This document shows, piece by piece, positions 11,354 to 22,913 of a stretch of DNA of 64,000 nucleotides. The DNA lies in the NCBI GenBank assembly GCA_039720395.1, contig CM077824.1:27605278-27669277 (forward strand), in the 5' to 3' direction. The translations under genes and the position numbers were made by a program. The notes under the pieces are model-generated. The model was not told the origin of the DNA, did no database searches, and saw only the letters and a program-made list of their open reading frames with translations. Within the stretch, counting starts at the first letter, position 1; each line of letters begins with the position of its first letter. Source of the DNA: Liquidambar formosana (lineage: Eukaryota; Streptophyta; Magnoliopsida; Saxifragales; Altingiaceae).

Positions 11354-13010
11354 TGTTGGGAATCGAACAAGAGGGAAAAATACAAAGGCGGAATATAAAA
11401 ATTTTTCCTACGATTCCCAATCCCATGAATCTAACTATGCATAACACAAAATCAAACCCTAACTACAAAGAGGGTTAGAACACTTACAGAATTTTTGTCT
11501 TCTCCTTTTTGCTCCAAGCTTTGATCCCGGACAGCGGTGAATGAGCAGCCCAAGTGTGCTACCTCCAACGGTATCCACACCTAGCTAGAGCTTCAAGTCC
11601 TTTCTTTCTTCTTCCTTGTTGTTGCTAGAGGTGGAGAAGAGAGAGAGAGAGAGGAGAGCCTCCAAGGGGCTGGACGGCTAGGGTTTATTGTGCAAGCCCT
11701 TTTTGCCATGTCACACATAAGTGTGACTTATATAGGCAGCCCACTAAAGGGGGCTGGCCATGGGGAAGAAACCCTAATAGGGTTATGTGTAATTACTCTT
11801 AATTGCACATTAACCCCTATTATTTGTATCAAATATAAATAGGCCCATAAAGAACTATTCTTTATTCACTAAAACCCTTTCTCTCATAGACTTTAAAGCC
11901 CTTCTTGCATGATCAGTGTGTGACCCATTGGGTTCACATCATTAAGTAGTAGGAATAGCACGAGGTGTGCACAATGGAACTCTTTCCATTTAGGGTCTAA
12001 TTGGAACTCCTTCCAATTTCCTAATTGATTATAACTCACTTATATCAATCAGGGCTTCTACTAACCATGAGTAACACCTAGCATATGGCTCATGGTGTGG
12101 TCCTTAATGAGGTGAATAGTCATTTACAAAGAACCCTTCTGTTATAGTTTATAGGTTACAATTGCATCCTTCCTTCAACACAATGTCTCCAATTGAACTA
12201 ATAGGACATGGAAGTCTGTCAAGTCCCTAGTTCAATTACTTTATACTCATTCATAGATATCAACTCATTGATGAACTCATGAAACTCTTTTCATATTCAT
12301 CCTACCATGGCCATGGATTTAATGAGTTATATTATGAATGCTATATGAGACATTCTCTCTCTTTTTCCTGAGAGTGATGGATCCCTTGTTGATCACTCAC
12401 ATGCCTTCATACACATAGCAGTAGGGCCAATGAACACCTTTGCAGACCCCTGAATAGGATCTGCACTTAGTGTTATCAAACTTCTAAAGCTACATGCATA
12501 AGGCAACTATGGTGTCTCAGGTCTAAGGATTACTTGTACCACTATAACAATGAGAAACTGATTGACAGGCAGGAAAAACTCCATTCAGTTTATCTCATAT
12601 CTTTGGTCACATTCAGTGTACCTATTCTCGCAATAGGCACCCACTTGTTGGTTGTAGTGTCTCCACACAAATAGCTTGAGACTAGCTATCCTCCTATAGA
12701 GCCAGCCTAACAAGTGCTAGTCCTATGGTTCATTACTGTCCATCATAGTGAACCTTCAACTAGGAATGCTTTAGGAGTTTAGTACAGAGATATATCTATA
12801 GTCTCAAAATTACAACTCTTTGTAATTCCATATTCTCAACTCTAACTCCATGGACATATTATGTAAATATAAATGATGCATATAAACATAATAGAATAAG
12901 CCCTTTTATTAAATCAATAATAAATGTGACATACATAAATGAAATCAAATGATTGTTCCTAATCCCTAAACAATCATCTCTATGATTGGCTCTAGGGCAT
13001 AATCCTAACA
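11354..13010 (-). repeat. C-B1 5' LTR
   Basis: 1657 bp, the same length as the 3' LTR at 3329-4985. A TATA box (sense TATATAAG) lies at 11727-11734, so the transcript of the element would start shortly downstream on the minus strand. It is followed by the GAAGG target duplicate at 13011-13015. Confidence 0.95.
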
Positions 13011-13015
13011 GAAGG

Positions 13016-14550
13016 TTAGAACACTTACAGAATTTTTGTCTTCTCCTTTTTGCTCCAAGCTTTGATTCCGGACAGCGGTGAATAAGCAGCCCAAGTGTCC
13101 TGCCTCTAACGGTATCCACACCTAGCTAGAGCTTTAAGTCCTTTCCACCTTTTTCTTGTTGTTGCTAGTGCAGGAGAAGAGAGGAAAGAGAGAGAGGGAG
13201 GCTGGAAATTCTGGCCAGCCCTTTGGGGTTTCTTCCTGTGATGATGTCATCACTTCAAAGTGTGACTTATATAGTCCACACTCAAGGGGGCCGGCCCTAG
13301 GGGGAAACCCTATTAGGGTGTTATGCAATTTCTCTAAATTGCACAATAACCCCTATAAATTATATCAAATATAAATAGGCCTCAAAGAACTATTCTTTAT
13401 GCACTCATACCCTTTCTCTCATAGACTTTAAAGCTCATCTTGCATGATCAGTGTGTGACCCATTGGGTTCACATCATCAAGTAGTAGGAATAGCACGAGG
13501 TGTGCACAATGGAACTCTTTCCATTTAGGGTATGATTGGAACTCCTTCCAATTCCCTAATTGATTATAACTCACTTATATCAATTAGGGCTTCTACTAAC
13601 CATGAATAACACCTAGCATATGGTTCATGGTGTCGTCCTTAATGAAGTGAATATGTATCTATCAAAGAACCCTTCTGTTATAGTTTATAGGTTACAATTA
13701 CATCCTTCCATTTACACAATGTCTCCAATTGAACTAATAGAACATGGAAGTCTGTCAAGTCCCTAGTTTAATTACTTTATACTCATTCATAAATATCAAC
13801 TCAATGATGAACTTATGGAAACTCCTTTCCATATTCACAATGCCATAGCCATGGACTGAATGAGTTATATTATGAATGCTATATGAGACATTCTCTCTCT
13901 TTTTCCTGAGAGTAATGGATTCCTTGTTGATCACTCACATGCCTTCATACACATAGCAATAGGGCCAATGAACACCTTTACAGACCCTTGAATAGGATTT
14001 GCACTTAGTGTTATCAAACTTCTAAAGCTACATGCATAAGGTAACTATGGTGTCTCAGGTCTAAGGATTACTTGTACCACTATAACATTGAGAAACTGAT
14101 TGACAGGCAGGTTAAAACTCCATTTAGTTTATCTCAAATCTTTGGTCACATTCAGTGTACCTATTCTATTAACAGGCACCCACTTGTTGGTTGTAGTGTC
14201 TCCACACAAATAGCTTGAGACCAGCTATCCTCCTATAAAGTCAACCTAACAAGTGCTAGTCCTATGGTTCATTACTGTCCATCATAGTGAACCTTCAACT
14301 AGGAATGATTTAGGAGTTTAGTACATAGATATATTTATAGTCTCATAATTACAACTCTTTGTAATTCAATATTCTCAACTCTAACTCCTTGGACATATTA
14401 TGTAAATATAAATGATGCATACAAACATAATAGAATAAGCCCTTTTATTAAATCAATAATAAATGTGACATACATAAATGAAATCAAATGATTCTTCCTT
14501 TATCCCTAAACAATCATCTCTATGATTGGCTCTAGGGCATAACTCTAACA
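13016..14550 (-). repeat. C-A 3' LTR, second piece
   Basis: Continuation of the LTR started at 3208-3328 after removal of C-B1. It ends CTCTAACA at 14550 and is followed by the polypurine tract (sense GCAAGTGGGAGAT, 14551 onward). Type A markers are GGGGGCCGGCCC and CTCTAACA. Confidence 0.93.
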
Positions 14551-14564
14551 ATCTCCCACTTGCA

Positions 14565-15782
14565 CTATAGCCAATCCACAATGTATCTAATACCCATTTC
14601 CTGTCTGTGGTGATCCAACTGCTCTTGGGTCATAGCTTTAATGAAGGGATCTGCTACATTCTCTGTTGTGTGAATCTTCTGTATGCTAATATCACCTCTT
14701 CCATTGATCTCTCTAATCACAAGGAATCGATGCTCAATGTGTTTGGACTTTTGATGAGACCGTGGTTCCTTAGCTTGAGCAATAGCCCCGTTGTTGTCAC
14801 AAAACAATGGCAAGGGCTTCTCAATGGCAGGAACTACTCCCAGTTCAGTAATGAACTTCTTTATCCAAACAGCTTCCTTTGCAGCCTCTGATGCAGCAAT
14901 GTACTCAGCCTCTGTAGTGGAGTCCGCTGTAACATCTTGTTTACAGCTCCTCTAACTTACAGCTCCACCATTCAAGGTGAAAACATACCCCGATGTTGAT
15001 TTCCTATCATCATCGTCAGATTGAAAATCTGAATCCGTATAACCAACCATTTCTAAATTTCTTCCTCCATAGACAAGGAAAAGTTCCTTAGTTCTTCTTA
15101 AGTACTTAAGGACAGCCTTGACTGCTTCCCAGTGTTTCACACCTGGGTCTGCCAGATATCTGCTTGTAACACTAACACCAAAACCGATATCTGGTCTTGT
15201 ACATAACATGGCATACATTAGACTCCCTACTACAGAAGCATAGGGAATCGTCCTCATGTACGCAATCTCCTTTGGAGTTTTAGGTGCCATGTTTTTCGAC
15301 AACTTGATTCCATGTCTAACAGGAATTAGACCTCTTTTGGAATCTTCTAAATTGAACCTTTTCAATATTTTGTCTATATACAATGATTGGGAGAGACCTA
15401 GCATCCTTTTAGATCTATCTCTATAGACCTTTATTCCCAGAATATAGGATGCTTCTCCCAAATCTTTCATGGAGAAATTCTGTGAAAGCCACTCTTTCAC
15501 TTTTGATAACGTTTCTACTTTATTCCCGATAAGTAGAATGTCATCAACATATAGGACCAGCAAGGTAATCGCACTCCCACTAACTTTCTTGTACACACAT
15601 GGTTCATCCATATTCTGTAGCAAAACCAAACGATTTGATTGCCTCATCGAATCGGATGTTCCAGCTTCTAGAAGCTTGTTTAAGTCCATAAATGGACCGC
15701 TGTTTGCACACTTTGTGGTCCTCACCACTGGATGTAAAACCCTCAGGTTGCTGCATATAAAGGTCTTCCTCAATGTTTCCAT
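14565..15782 (-). pseudogene. Copia RT C-terminal half and RNase H (C-A)
   Basis: The minus-strand frame carries the reverse transcriptase motif YVDDILLIG, then the connection segment (SVVGSLMYAMLCTRPDI) and RNase H (VGYTDSDFQSDDDDRKSTSGY). After a stop at 14952-14954 the RNase H end continues (FCDNNGAIA, KHIEHRF) to the natural stop at 14565. The frame shift relative to the upstream RT segment lies near 15625-15640. An imperfect duplication of GGAGCTGTAA flanks the stop at 14952. The order gag-protease-integrase-RT-RNase H is the Ty1/copia order. The copia lineage is not assigned. Confidence 0.9.
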
Positions 15783-16620
15783 TAAGGAAAGCGGTCTTTA
15801 CATCCATTTGCCATATCTTATAATCGTAGTGCGCAGCTATAGCTAACAAGATCCTAATGGACTTAAGCATAGCCACTGGCGAGAAGGTTTCCTCATAGTC
15901 AATACCATGTCTTTGTCGGTAACCTTTTGCCACTAGCCTAGCCTTGTAGGTCTCTACCTTTCCATCTGAGCCTATCTTCCTTTTGAAGATCCATTTGCAG
16001 CCAATAGGTACTATACCTTCTGGTGGATCAACTAAAGTCCAAACTTTGTTGGAATACATCGAGTCCATTTCAGATTTCATAGCTTCCAGCCATTTGTTCG
16101 AATCAATATCTGAAATCACCTTTCCATAAGTAGTAGGGTCATCTGGGTGTTCTCTATCACCAAGGAACAATTCCTCTGCATTATGGTTGAGAAATCCATA
16201 TCTCTCAGGTGCAACAGATACCCTACTCGATCTACGGAGAGGTTGTGGTACATTAGTGGGTTCTGTCTCATCAGGGACAGGGGTGGGATCACTGTCGGTT
16301 TGTGTCTCATCAAAGAATTCTTTGAGTTCTATTTTCCTGTTATTGCCTCCTTCTTGAATAAACTCCTTTTCAAGAAAGACTGCAAACTTACTAACAAACA
16401 CCTTTTGTTCATCAGGATAATAGAAATAATATCCTAAACTCTCTTTAGGATATCCCACAAACCTACATTTAATTGATCTTGATTCTAACTTGGTTGCATC
16501 ATGTGTCTTTAGATATGCAGTGCAACCCCATACCTTAATATGTTTAAGGCTTGGTGCTCTCCCTTTCCATATCTCATACGGTGTCTTAGGGATAGATTTG
16601 GTTGGGACTCTGTTCAACAA
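15604..16620 (-). pseudogene. Copia integrase C-terminus and RT N-terminal half (C-A)
   Basis: A 338-codon minus-strand frame. It starts in the integrase C-terminal region (VWGCTAYL, RCRFVG-like KCRFVGYP), passes an acidic linker, and enters the reverse transcriptase (NKVWTLVDPPEG, CKWIFKRK, YKARLVAKGYRQRHGIDYEETFSPV, split by domain here). It ends out of frame just before the YVDD segment, where a 1-base-type frameshift joins it to the downstream half. Upstream, a TAG at 16648-16650 sits where copia integrases usually have tryptophan before GHA. Confidence 0.88.
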
Positions 16621-17141
16621 ATACGCGGCAGTTTCCAGGGCATGTCCCTAGAAGGACAATGGTAAATCAGTGTAACTCATCATGGACCTAACCATATCCA
16701 ATAAGGTTCTATTCCTCCTTTCTGACACACCATTAAGCTGTGGTGTTCCAGGAGGTGTCCATTGAGATAGAATGCCCGCTTGAACAAGATGATCTAAAAA
16801 CTCACCAGTTAAATATTCTCCTCCTCGATCCGATCAAAGAGCTTAATACTTTTACCAGTTTGTTTCTCTACTTCATATCTGAATTCTTTGAACTTTTCAA
16901 ATGCTTCAAATTTGTACTTCATTAAGTACACATACCCATACCTAGAATGATCATCGGTAAAGGTTATAAAGTAAGAGAAACCTCCACGAGCATGTATGCT
17001 CATAGGACCACATACATCACTATGTATTAATCCTACTATGTCTGCCGCTCTCTCACCGTGACCGGTGAAAGGTGACTTGGTCATTTTACCTAGTAAACAA
17101 GATTCACAAGTTGGAAAGGGCATAGAAACCAATGGACCCAA
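16621..17141 (-). pseudogene. Copia integrase core (C-A)
   Basis: The minus-strand frame shows the zinc-binding end CESCLLGKM and the core with HSDVCGPM (first catalytic Asp) and FTDDHSRYGYVY. After a frameshift near 16840 come SDRGGEY (second Asp) and VSERRNRTLL (Glu). All three catalytic acids are present, but the frame is broken by the shift and by the TAG at 16648-16650. The upstream boundary is an in-frame TAA (17142-17144). Confidence 0.88.
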
Positions 17142-18221
17142 TTATCCATCCTTACACATCTTCTTAATCCTATTCTCACTGATATGACCTAGTCTCAAGT
17201 GCCAGTCATATGTGGAGTTTTCTTCATCTCTTGTTCTCTTGGGTTTGTTTGCATTCAATTTAGAACTATCATGCTCTATGCAATTAACATTTGCAATAAA
17301 GTTTAGAAAATAAAGGCCATTCACATAAACTCCAGAAGTAATGAACTCTTCATTTTTAAATAAAGAACATTTATTTTCCTCAAAAACAAACCTAAATCCT
17401 TGTTTAGATAATACTGAAATAGAAATAATGTTTCTTATAACTTCTAGAATATAAAGACAGCCTGATAATTCTAAACTACTCCCACTAGGTAAAGTCAAGC
17501 AACAAGTCCCCACGGCTAATGCAGCAATGTTTGCTCCATTTCCCACTCGTAGGGTTACTTCTCCTTTACTCAGCCTTCTGCTTCCCACTAGGTCTTGCAT
17601 GGAATCACAAATATAAGAACTCGCACCAGAATCTAGTACCCAAGTGGAAGCAGAGCTAACACTCATGTTAGTCTCAAGTATAAGAGCATAATCCATACCT
17701 TCCGAAGGTTGGTTCTTCAGAGTATCTAGATACTCTTGGCAGTTACGTTTCCAATGCCCATCTTTGCCGCAGTAAAAACAGATCCCTTTACCTTTCCTCT
17801 TCCTTTGGGTACTCTTACCCTTTCTTATTCCCTTGCCTTTAGGATAGAGCATAGAATTGGAAGCGGGAACTTCAACCCATTCATCACATTCAAGCAAGAA
17901 CTCTTTGCCATACAACTCTTGTATGTGGATAAATATCTCGGGTGCACTTCCCATGGACTCGTATTGCTTCTTAAGCTCAGGACTTAGAGACACCATCATA
18001 TAGCATCTCGTCATAAGATCATCATCCATGCGCTTCTGATAAGCGTCTTTCTCTTACCGAGTTGCAGCCTTAGTAGGAGCATTGGGAAGTGGACTTTGAA
18101 GTGCATAGGTAATATTTTCAGAATTCAAAATGATTTTTAAATTCCTTAACAAATCAAGATAATTAGGTCCAGTTAAACGGTTGGTTTCCAAAATGTTGGA
18201 TAATGGGTTGCGGTGAGCCAT
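17142..18221 (-). pseudogene. Copia gag, zinc knuckle, protease (C-A)
   Basis: The start ATG is at 18221-18219 (MAHRNPLSNI), in frame with the rest. Stops interrupt at 18054-18056 (TAA) and 17142-17144 (TAA). Gag of the UBN2 type is followed by a CCHC knuckle (CFYCGKDGHWKRNC), the protease signature LDSGASSYICD and the GAG-pre-integrase segment (WHLRLGHISENRIKKM). The gag between the MDDDLMTRCYMM segment and the knuckle looks shorter than usual, suggesting an internal deletion of the nucleocapsid-proximal part. Like the rest of C-A, it cannot make a full polyprotein. Confidence 0.88.
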
Positions 18222-21200
18222 TACGGTGATCTACATACAGAAAATTAAATAGAAAATCAGATTTCATTTTTAATCTATAATGATCGGGTCTTTAATCATA
18301 TGGTACTTCCCACTATTTTATTAAATTCCATACACCCTCTAATGGAATTCGGGAATCTCATTCCTAATGGGGATTTGGGTCCCACTGTGACCTAGAAGCC
18401 TCACATGTTAGTTTCTTAACTTCTAACCTACAGTAAGAAGACAACTCTTTGTCTATTGCTTCATAAGCAAATTCCAATCGTTTTGCCTCTAGGGTACATA
18501 CTCCTCACATGTTAGTTTCTTGGAATACTTCCCTAGTTAAGTTAAGCCCATCATTCACACAGGTATGTTTCACCAAATATATACCTCACATGTTAGTTTC
18601 TTGGTATATACCAGCTTAGGCACCCCATGACATCTACATATGTGATAGTTTCAAGTAATGTCTTTAATATGGGTAGCTCCTACATGTCTGCAGCCAGGTA
18701 CCCACATTAAGGGATGTTAGATGATCCTATAATGATGGAAGGCAATGAAGAATCCATTCCCTAATGTATTCTCCATTTCCAACTTAATATTAAAAGGGAG
18801 GGGATTTTAAGGGTCTCATCAAATTAACATACATCTCATGCATATAAATAAAAATGGAACAGCATAAAATAATAATAATCCACTTATCGATATTAATTAG
18901 TCCCTAAAAGGAGACATATAACGATCTATGGATTTGGAGCTATCACTATTAATCTCATTAAAAAAGCTCCCACTATGATGATTATGGACTTTGAGAGGAT
19001 TCAATCCAAGCCAATAGATTGAATCCAAGGTCTAAGGTGGGTGTAGGTGATCGTAAAATAACACATTCGAAACATGCATGCTGTCTTGAAACACTTCTCT
19101 AAGCTTTCAAGTCCTTCAATCTGCTCCCTTGGCTTGATGGTCTCCACCATTGGCTTGTTGGGCTCCATCATGATCCTTTGGGTCCACCATGCTCCTTAGT
19201 GCGCTCTCGATTACATAACATTTACATAATTTAAAGAAAGGGATACATAAGGGGAATGTGGGGTACATAAGAGAATGATAGAGAGAGAGGGAGAGGGAAG
19301 GTGGCATGCAAGCCCCAAATAAATTACATCACCTTAATAAAATTACAACTCTTGTAAATAATAACATCCCATTCATAAGATGGCCAATCACAATTGGTTT
19401 AAAGGGTATAGTCCATAATCATCATCCAAACACATACATACAATCTCATTGCATAATCTAAAGAAAAACTGTAAGCATTAAAACATATGGGCATTATGGT
19501 AATTCTCTTGAATGATTTACATTAATCTCATTAATGCATCCTAATCTTATTAGGTATTAACAAAAATATCCAGAATTAAATAAAGTCTTAACATTTAAGA
19601 CATTTTAGTTTCAATTAATCAAATTAATTTAAACATATAAAGTTTCCTAAAATAACTCTAATATCCAATATTAGGGTTTCCTTAATTAAACAAATCAATT
19701 TCATTTAATTAAGAATTTCCAGATTTTAATTTAATCCCCAATTGTATTTTAAACCATTTAAAACATTATAAAATTAATCAATATTAATTAAATAATTAAC
19801 ATGGGAGTTAAATAAAATCATTTAAATGATGAATTAGTGTATTAGGGTTTCCTAAAACCCTAAACCCTAAATGCATAACCCTAAACCCTAAATGCAAGCC
19901 CTAATCATTAAATTCCTTATGATTGGTCATTTAATGTCCAATCATTAAAACCCTAGGTTCATATGGTATTTAATAAAAGGGATTAGGGTTTAATTAATGC
20001 CAAATAGGGTATTAATTACCCTTAATTAATTACACTAATTAGGGTTTCCAAAAACCTAACCCTAGACATCATTTATGGTATTAATTATGCCCTAACAATT
20101 AATAACCATGATTGGTCATTTAATGACCAATCATTAACTCTTAATAAAGGTAATTAATATTCCAATTAGGGTTTTAATTAATGCCATAATGAAATTAGGG
20201 TTTCATCATTAACTCAAAATTAGGGTTTCATCCTTAACTCTATGCAGCCGTCACTACCAAGGGGCTGCCTGAGCTTGGTGGGGCTGCCATGGCCACCAAC
20301 GACTGTGGGAGGGCATGGCCAGTCATGGGAGAACATCCTAGGGGTGTGTGACAAGCCTCTGGACACGTGAGAAGTGGTGGTAGTGGCTGCCATCATCAAG
20401 AACAATCAAGGTTTCCAAAACCCATTGCTGGAGCCATTGTTGCAGACCTTGAAGGTCACAATAGCTTCTAAATCCTTATCAATTTGACTCCTCCATTGAA
20501 ACCAGCTTTTGTATCATGTCCCTACATGAAATACTAAGCTAATAGAAGAGGTTTGGATGATCAAATCATCACCAGTTGTTCTAAACAATTAAAACAACAG
20601 TAGGCTGCCCAGAATTTGACAGCACACTGTCCATGGTCCAAAATTGATTTAAAACCCAGCAAGATGAATGAATTAGGCTACCAAACGAATTTTCCCAGTA
20701 TCCTACATGTCTTAGGAAACTAATGCAATTGGTTTCATGTAATTTGGAGTTCCCTAACTCAAGTTCTAATCAAAACTCCATTGATGACTTTTCTGCAGAG
20801 AAAATCTGCTATGCTGTTCATGAAAAATTTTCAAACTTTTTGAATCTTTTTCCATCAAAACCTTTTTGAAACTTAAAGAAAATCATATACACATGATATA
20901 TAATGATCCTAAAGTAGATTTGCATAAAAAATACAGAAGCTTTGATTGAATTTAATTGCAAGAACCTCTGGGTTCTAAAACCCAGATTCGACCCTCTTCA
21001 TAAAACCCAGTTTACCTTTTTCTTCTTCTTCCAATTCAAACCCTATACAACCTTTGCATCAATGGTTACCCTTAACCATGATTTAGAAGAGGAGTAGAAG
21101 AAGAATAGACCTAGGGTTCCAAACCCTAGGTTCGGCCAGAGAGAAGAACAATTATGCAGTAAAAATTCTCCAGATTTTTGAATCATTCAACTACACCATA

Positions 21201-21237
21201 AATTCCAGCCCATATGTATTTTGTATTATGCATAGCC
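18222..21237 (-). other. Leader of C-A (about 3.0 kb)
   Basis: Non-coding leader between primer site and gag ATG. The stem-loop array is at 18394-18673. Telo-box motifs and two 25-bp palindromes (19920-19944 with one mismatch, and 20109-20133) lie further upstream in sense. It matches the leaders of C-B1 and C-B2 along its length but lacks a segment of roughly 0.3 kb near 20990 that they contain. Confidence 0.8.
18394..18673 (-). promoter_or_regulatory. Stem-loop array with constant AUGUGA loop (C-A)
   Basis: Same design as 8046-8324: hairpins at 18394-18424, 18489-18536 and 18578-18610, with a fourth degenerate one at 18623-18673. The constant loop is intact in the first three. The first stem has lost its two GG pairs (ACTTCT in place of GGCTTCT). 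The array ends about 170 nt upstream of the gag start at 18221. Confidence 0.65.
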
Positions 21238-21252
21238 ATGGCTCTGATACCA
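21238..21252 (-). other. Primer-binding site of C-A (tRNA-Met type)
   Basis: Minus strand TGGTATCAGAGCCAT, one base from the 5' LTR end at 21254. Confidence 0.9.
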
Positions 21253-21253
21253 C

Positions 21254-22908
21254 TATTGGGAATCATACAAGAGGGAAGAATAGAAGTGCGGAATATAAAA
21301 ATTTTTCCCTTTGATTCCACAGCCCATGAATCTAACTATGCATATACAAAATCAAACCCTAACTACGAAGAAGGTTAGAACACTTACAGAATTTTTGTCT
21401 TCTCCTTTTTGCTCCAAGCTTTGATTCCGGACAGCGGTGAATGAGCAGCCCAAGTGTGCTGCCTCCAACGGTATCCACACCTAGCTAGAGCTTCAAGTCC
21501 TTTCCACCTTTTCCTTGTTGTTGCTAGTGTAGGAGAAGAGAGGAGAGAGAGAGAGGGAGGCTGGAAATTCTGGCCAGCCCTTTGGGGTTTCTTCCTGTGA
21601 TGATGTCATCACTTCAAAGTGTGACTTATATAGTCCACACTCAAGGGGGCCGGCCCTAGGGGGAAACCCTATTAGGGTGTTATGCAATTTCTCTAAATTG
21701 CACAATAACCCCTATAAATTATATCAAATATAAATAGGCCTCAAAGAACTATTCTTTATGCACTCATACCCTTTCTCTCATAGACTTTAAAGCTCATCTT
21801 GCATGATCAGTGTGTGACCCATTGGGTTCACATCATCAAGTAGTAGGATAGCACGAGGTGTGCACAATGGAACTCTTTCCATTTAGGGTCTGATTGGAAC
21901 TCCTTCCAATTCCCTAATTGATTATAACTCACTTATATCAATTAGGGCTTCTACTAACCATGAATAACATCTAGCATATGGTTCATGGTGTCGTCCTTAA
22001 TGAAGTGAATATGTATCTATCAAAGAACCCTTCTGTTATAGTTTATAGGTTACAATTACATCCTTCCATTTACACAATGTCTCCAATTGAACTAATAGGA
22101 CATGGAAGTCTGTCAAGTCCCTAGTTCAATTACTTTATACTCATTCATAAATATCAACTCAATGATGAACTTATGGAAACTCCTTTCCATATTCACACTG
22201 CCATGGCCATGGACTGAATGAGTTATATTATGAATGCTATATGAGACATTCTCTCTCTTTTTCCTGAGAGTAATGGATTCCTTGTTAATCACTCACATGC
22301 CTTCATACACATAGCAATAGGGTCAATGAACACCTTTACAGACCCTTGAATAGGATCTGCACTTAGTGTTATCAAACTTCTAAAGCTACATGCATAAGGT
22401 AACTATGGTGTCTCACGTCTAAGGATTACTTGTACCACTATAACATTGAGAAACTGATTGACAGGCAGGTTAAAACTCCATTAAGTTTATCTCAAATCTT
22501 TGGTCACATTCAGTGTACCTATTCTATTAACAGGCACCCACTTGTTGGTTGTAGTGTCTCCACACAAATAGCTTGAGACCAGCTATCCTCCTATAGAGTC
22601 AACCTAATAAGTGCTAGTCCTATGGTTCATTACTGTCCATCATAGTGAACCTTCAACTAGGAATGATTTAGGAGTTTAGTACAAAGATATATTTACAGTC
22701 TCATAATTACAACTCTTTGTAATTCAATATTCTCAACTCTAACTCCTTGGACATATTATGTAAATATAAATGATGCATACAAACATAATAGAATAAGCCC
22801 TTTTATTAAATCTATAATAAATGTGACATACATAAATGAAATCAAATGATTGTTCCTTTATCCCTAAACAATCATCTCTATGATTGGCTCTAGGGCATAA
22901 CTCTAACA
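21254..22908 (-). repeat. C-A 5' LTR
   Basis: 1655 bp. Its inner terminus reads TATTGGG where the family has TGTTGGG, so the terminal CA on the sense strand is mutated to TA. The outer end is CTCTAACA, followed by CCGGG (22909-22913). It differs from the 3' LTR at clearly more sites than the C-B pairs. Confidence 0.93.
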
Positions 22909-22913
22909 CCGGG

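Larger units (their letters stand above)
3329..13010 (-). mobile_element. Copia element C-B1 (type B, non-autonomous)
   Basis: A complete 9682-bp element, sense on the minus strand, with two 1657-bp LTRs (3329-4985 and 11354-13010) and a perfect 5-bp target duplication GAAGG. I count only about three LTR differences by eye (3536/11561, the CAAATA(C/T)AAATAGG site, and the CTAAAG(C/T)TACATG site), so it is the youngest insertion in the window. The interior (4986-11353) has polypurine tract, primer-binding site and a full leader, but its coding part is decayed beyond any long frame. It must have relied on proteins supplied in trans. Confidence 0.95.
3208..22908 (-). mobile_element. Copia element C-A (type A), interrupted by C-B1
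   Basis: A Ty1/copia element, sense on the minus strand, about 10.0 kb of its own sequence. The 3' LTR is split (3208-3328 plus 13016-14550, 1656 bp in total). The 5' LTR is 21254-22908 (1655 bp). Target-site duplications are CCAGG (3203-3207) and CCGGG (22909-22913), one mismatch. A polypurine tract follows the 3' LTR boundary at 14551 (sense GCAAGTGGGAGAT), and a tRNA-Met-type primer site lies at 21238-21252. Gag-pol remnants occupy 14565-18221 and a 3-kb leader 18222-21237. The element inserted into the LTR of G-old. Several frameshifts and stops make it inactive. Confidence 0.92.
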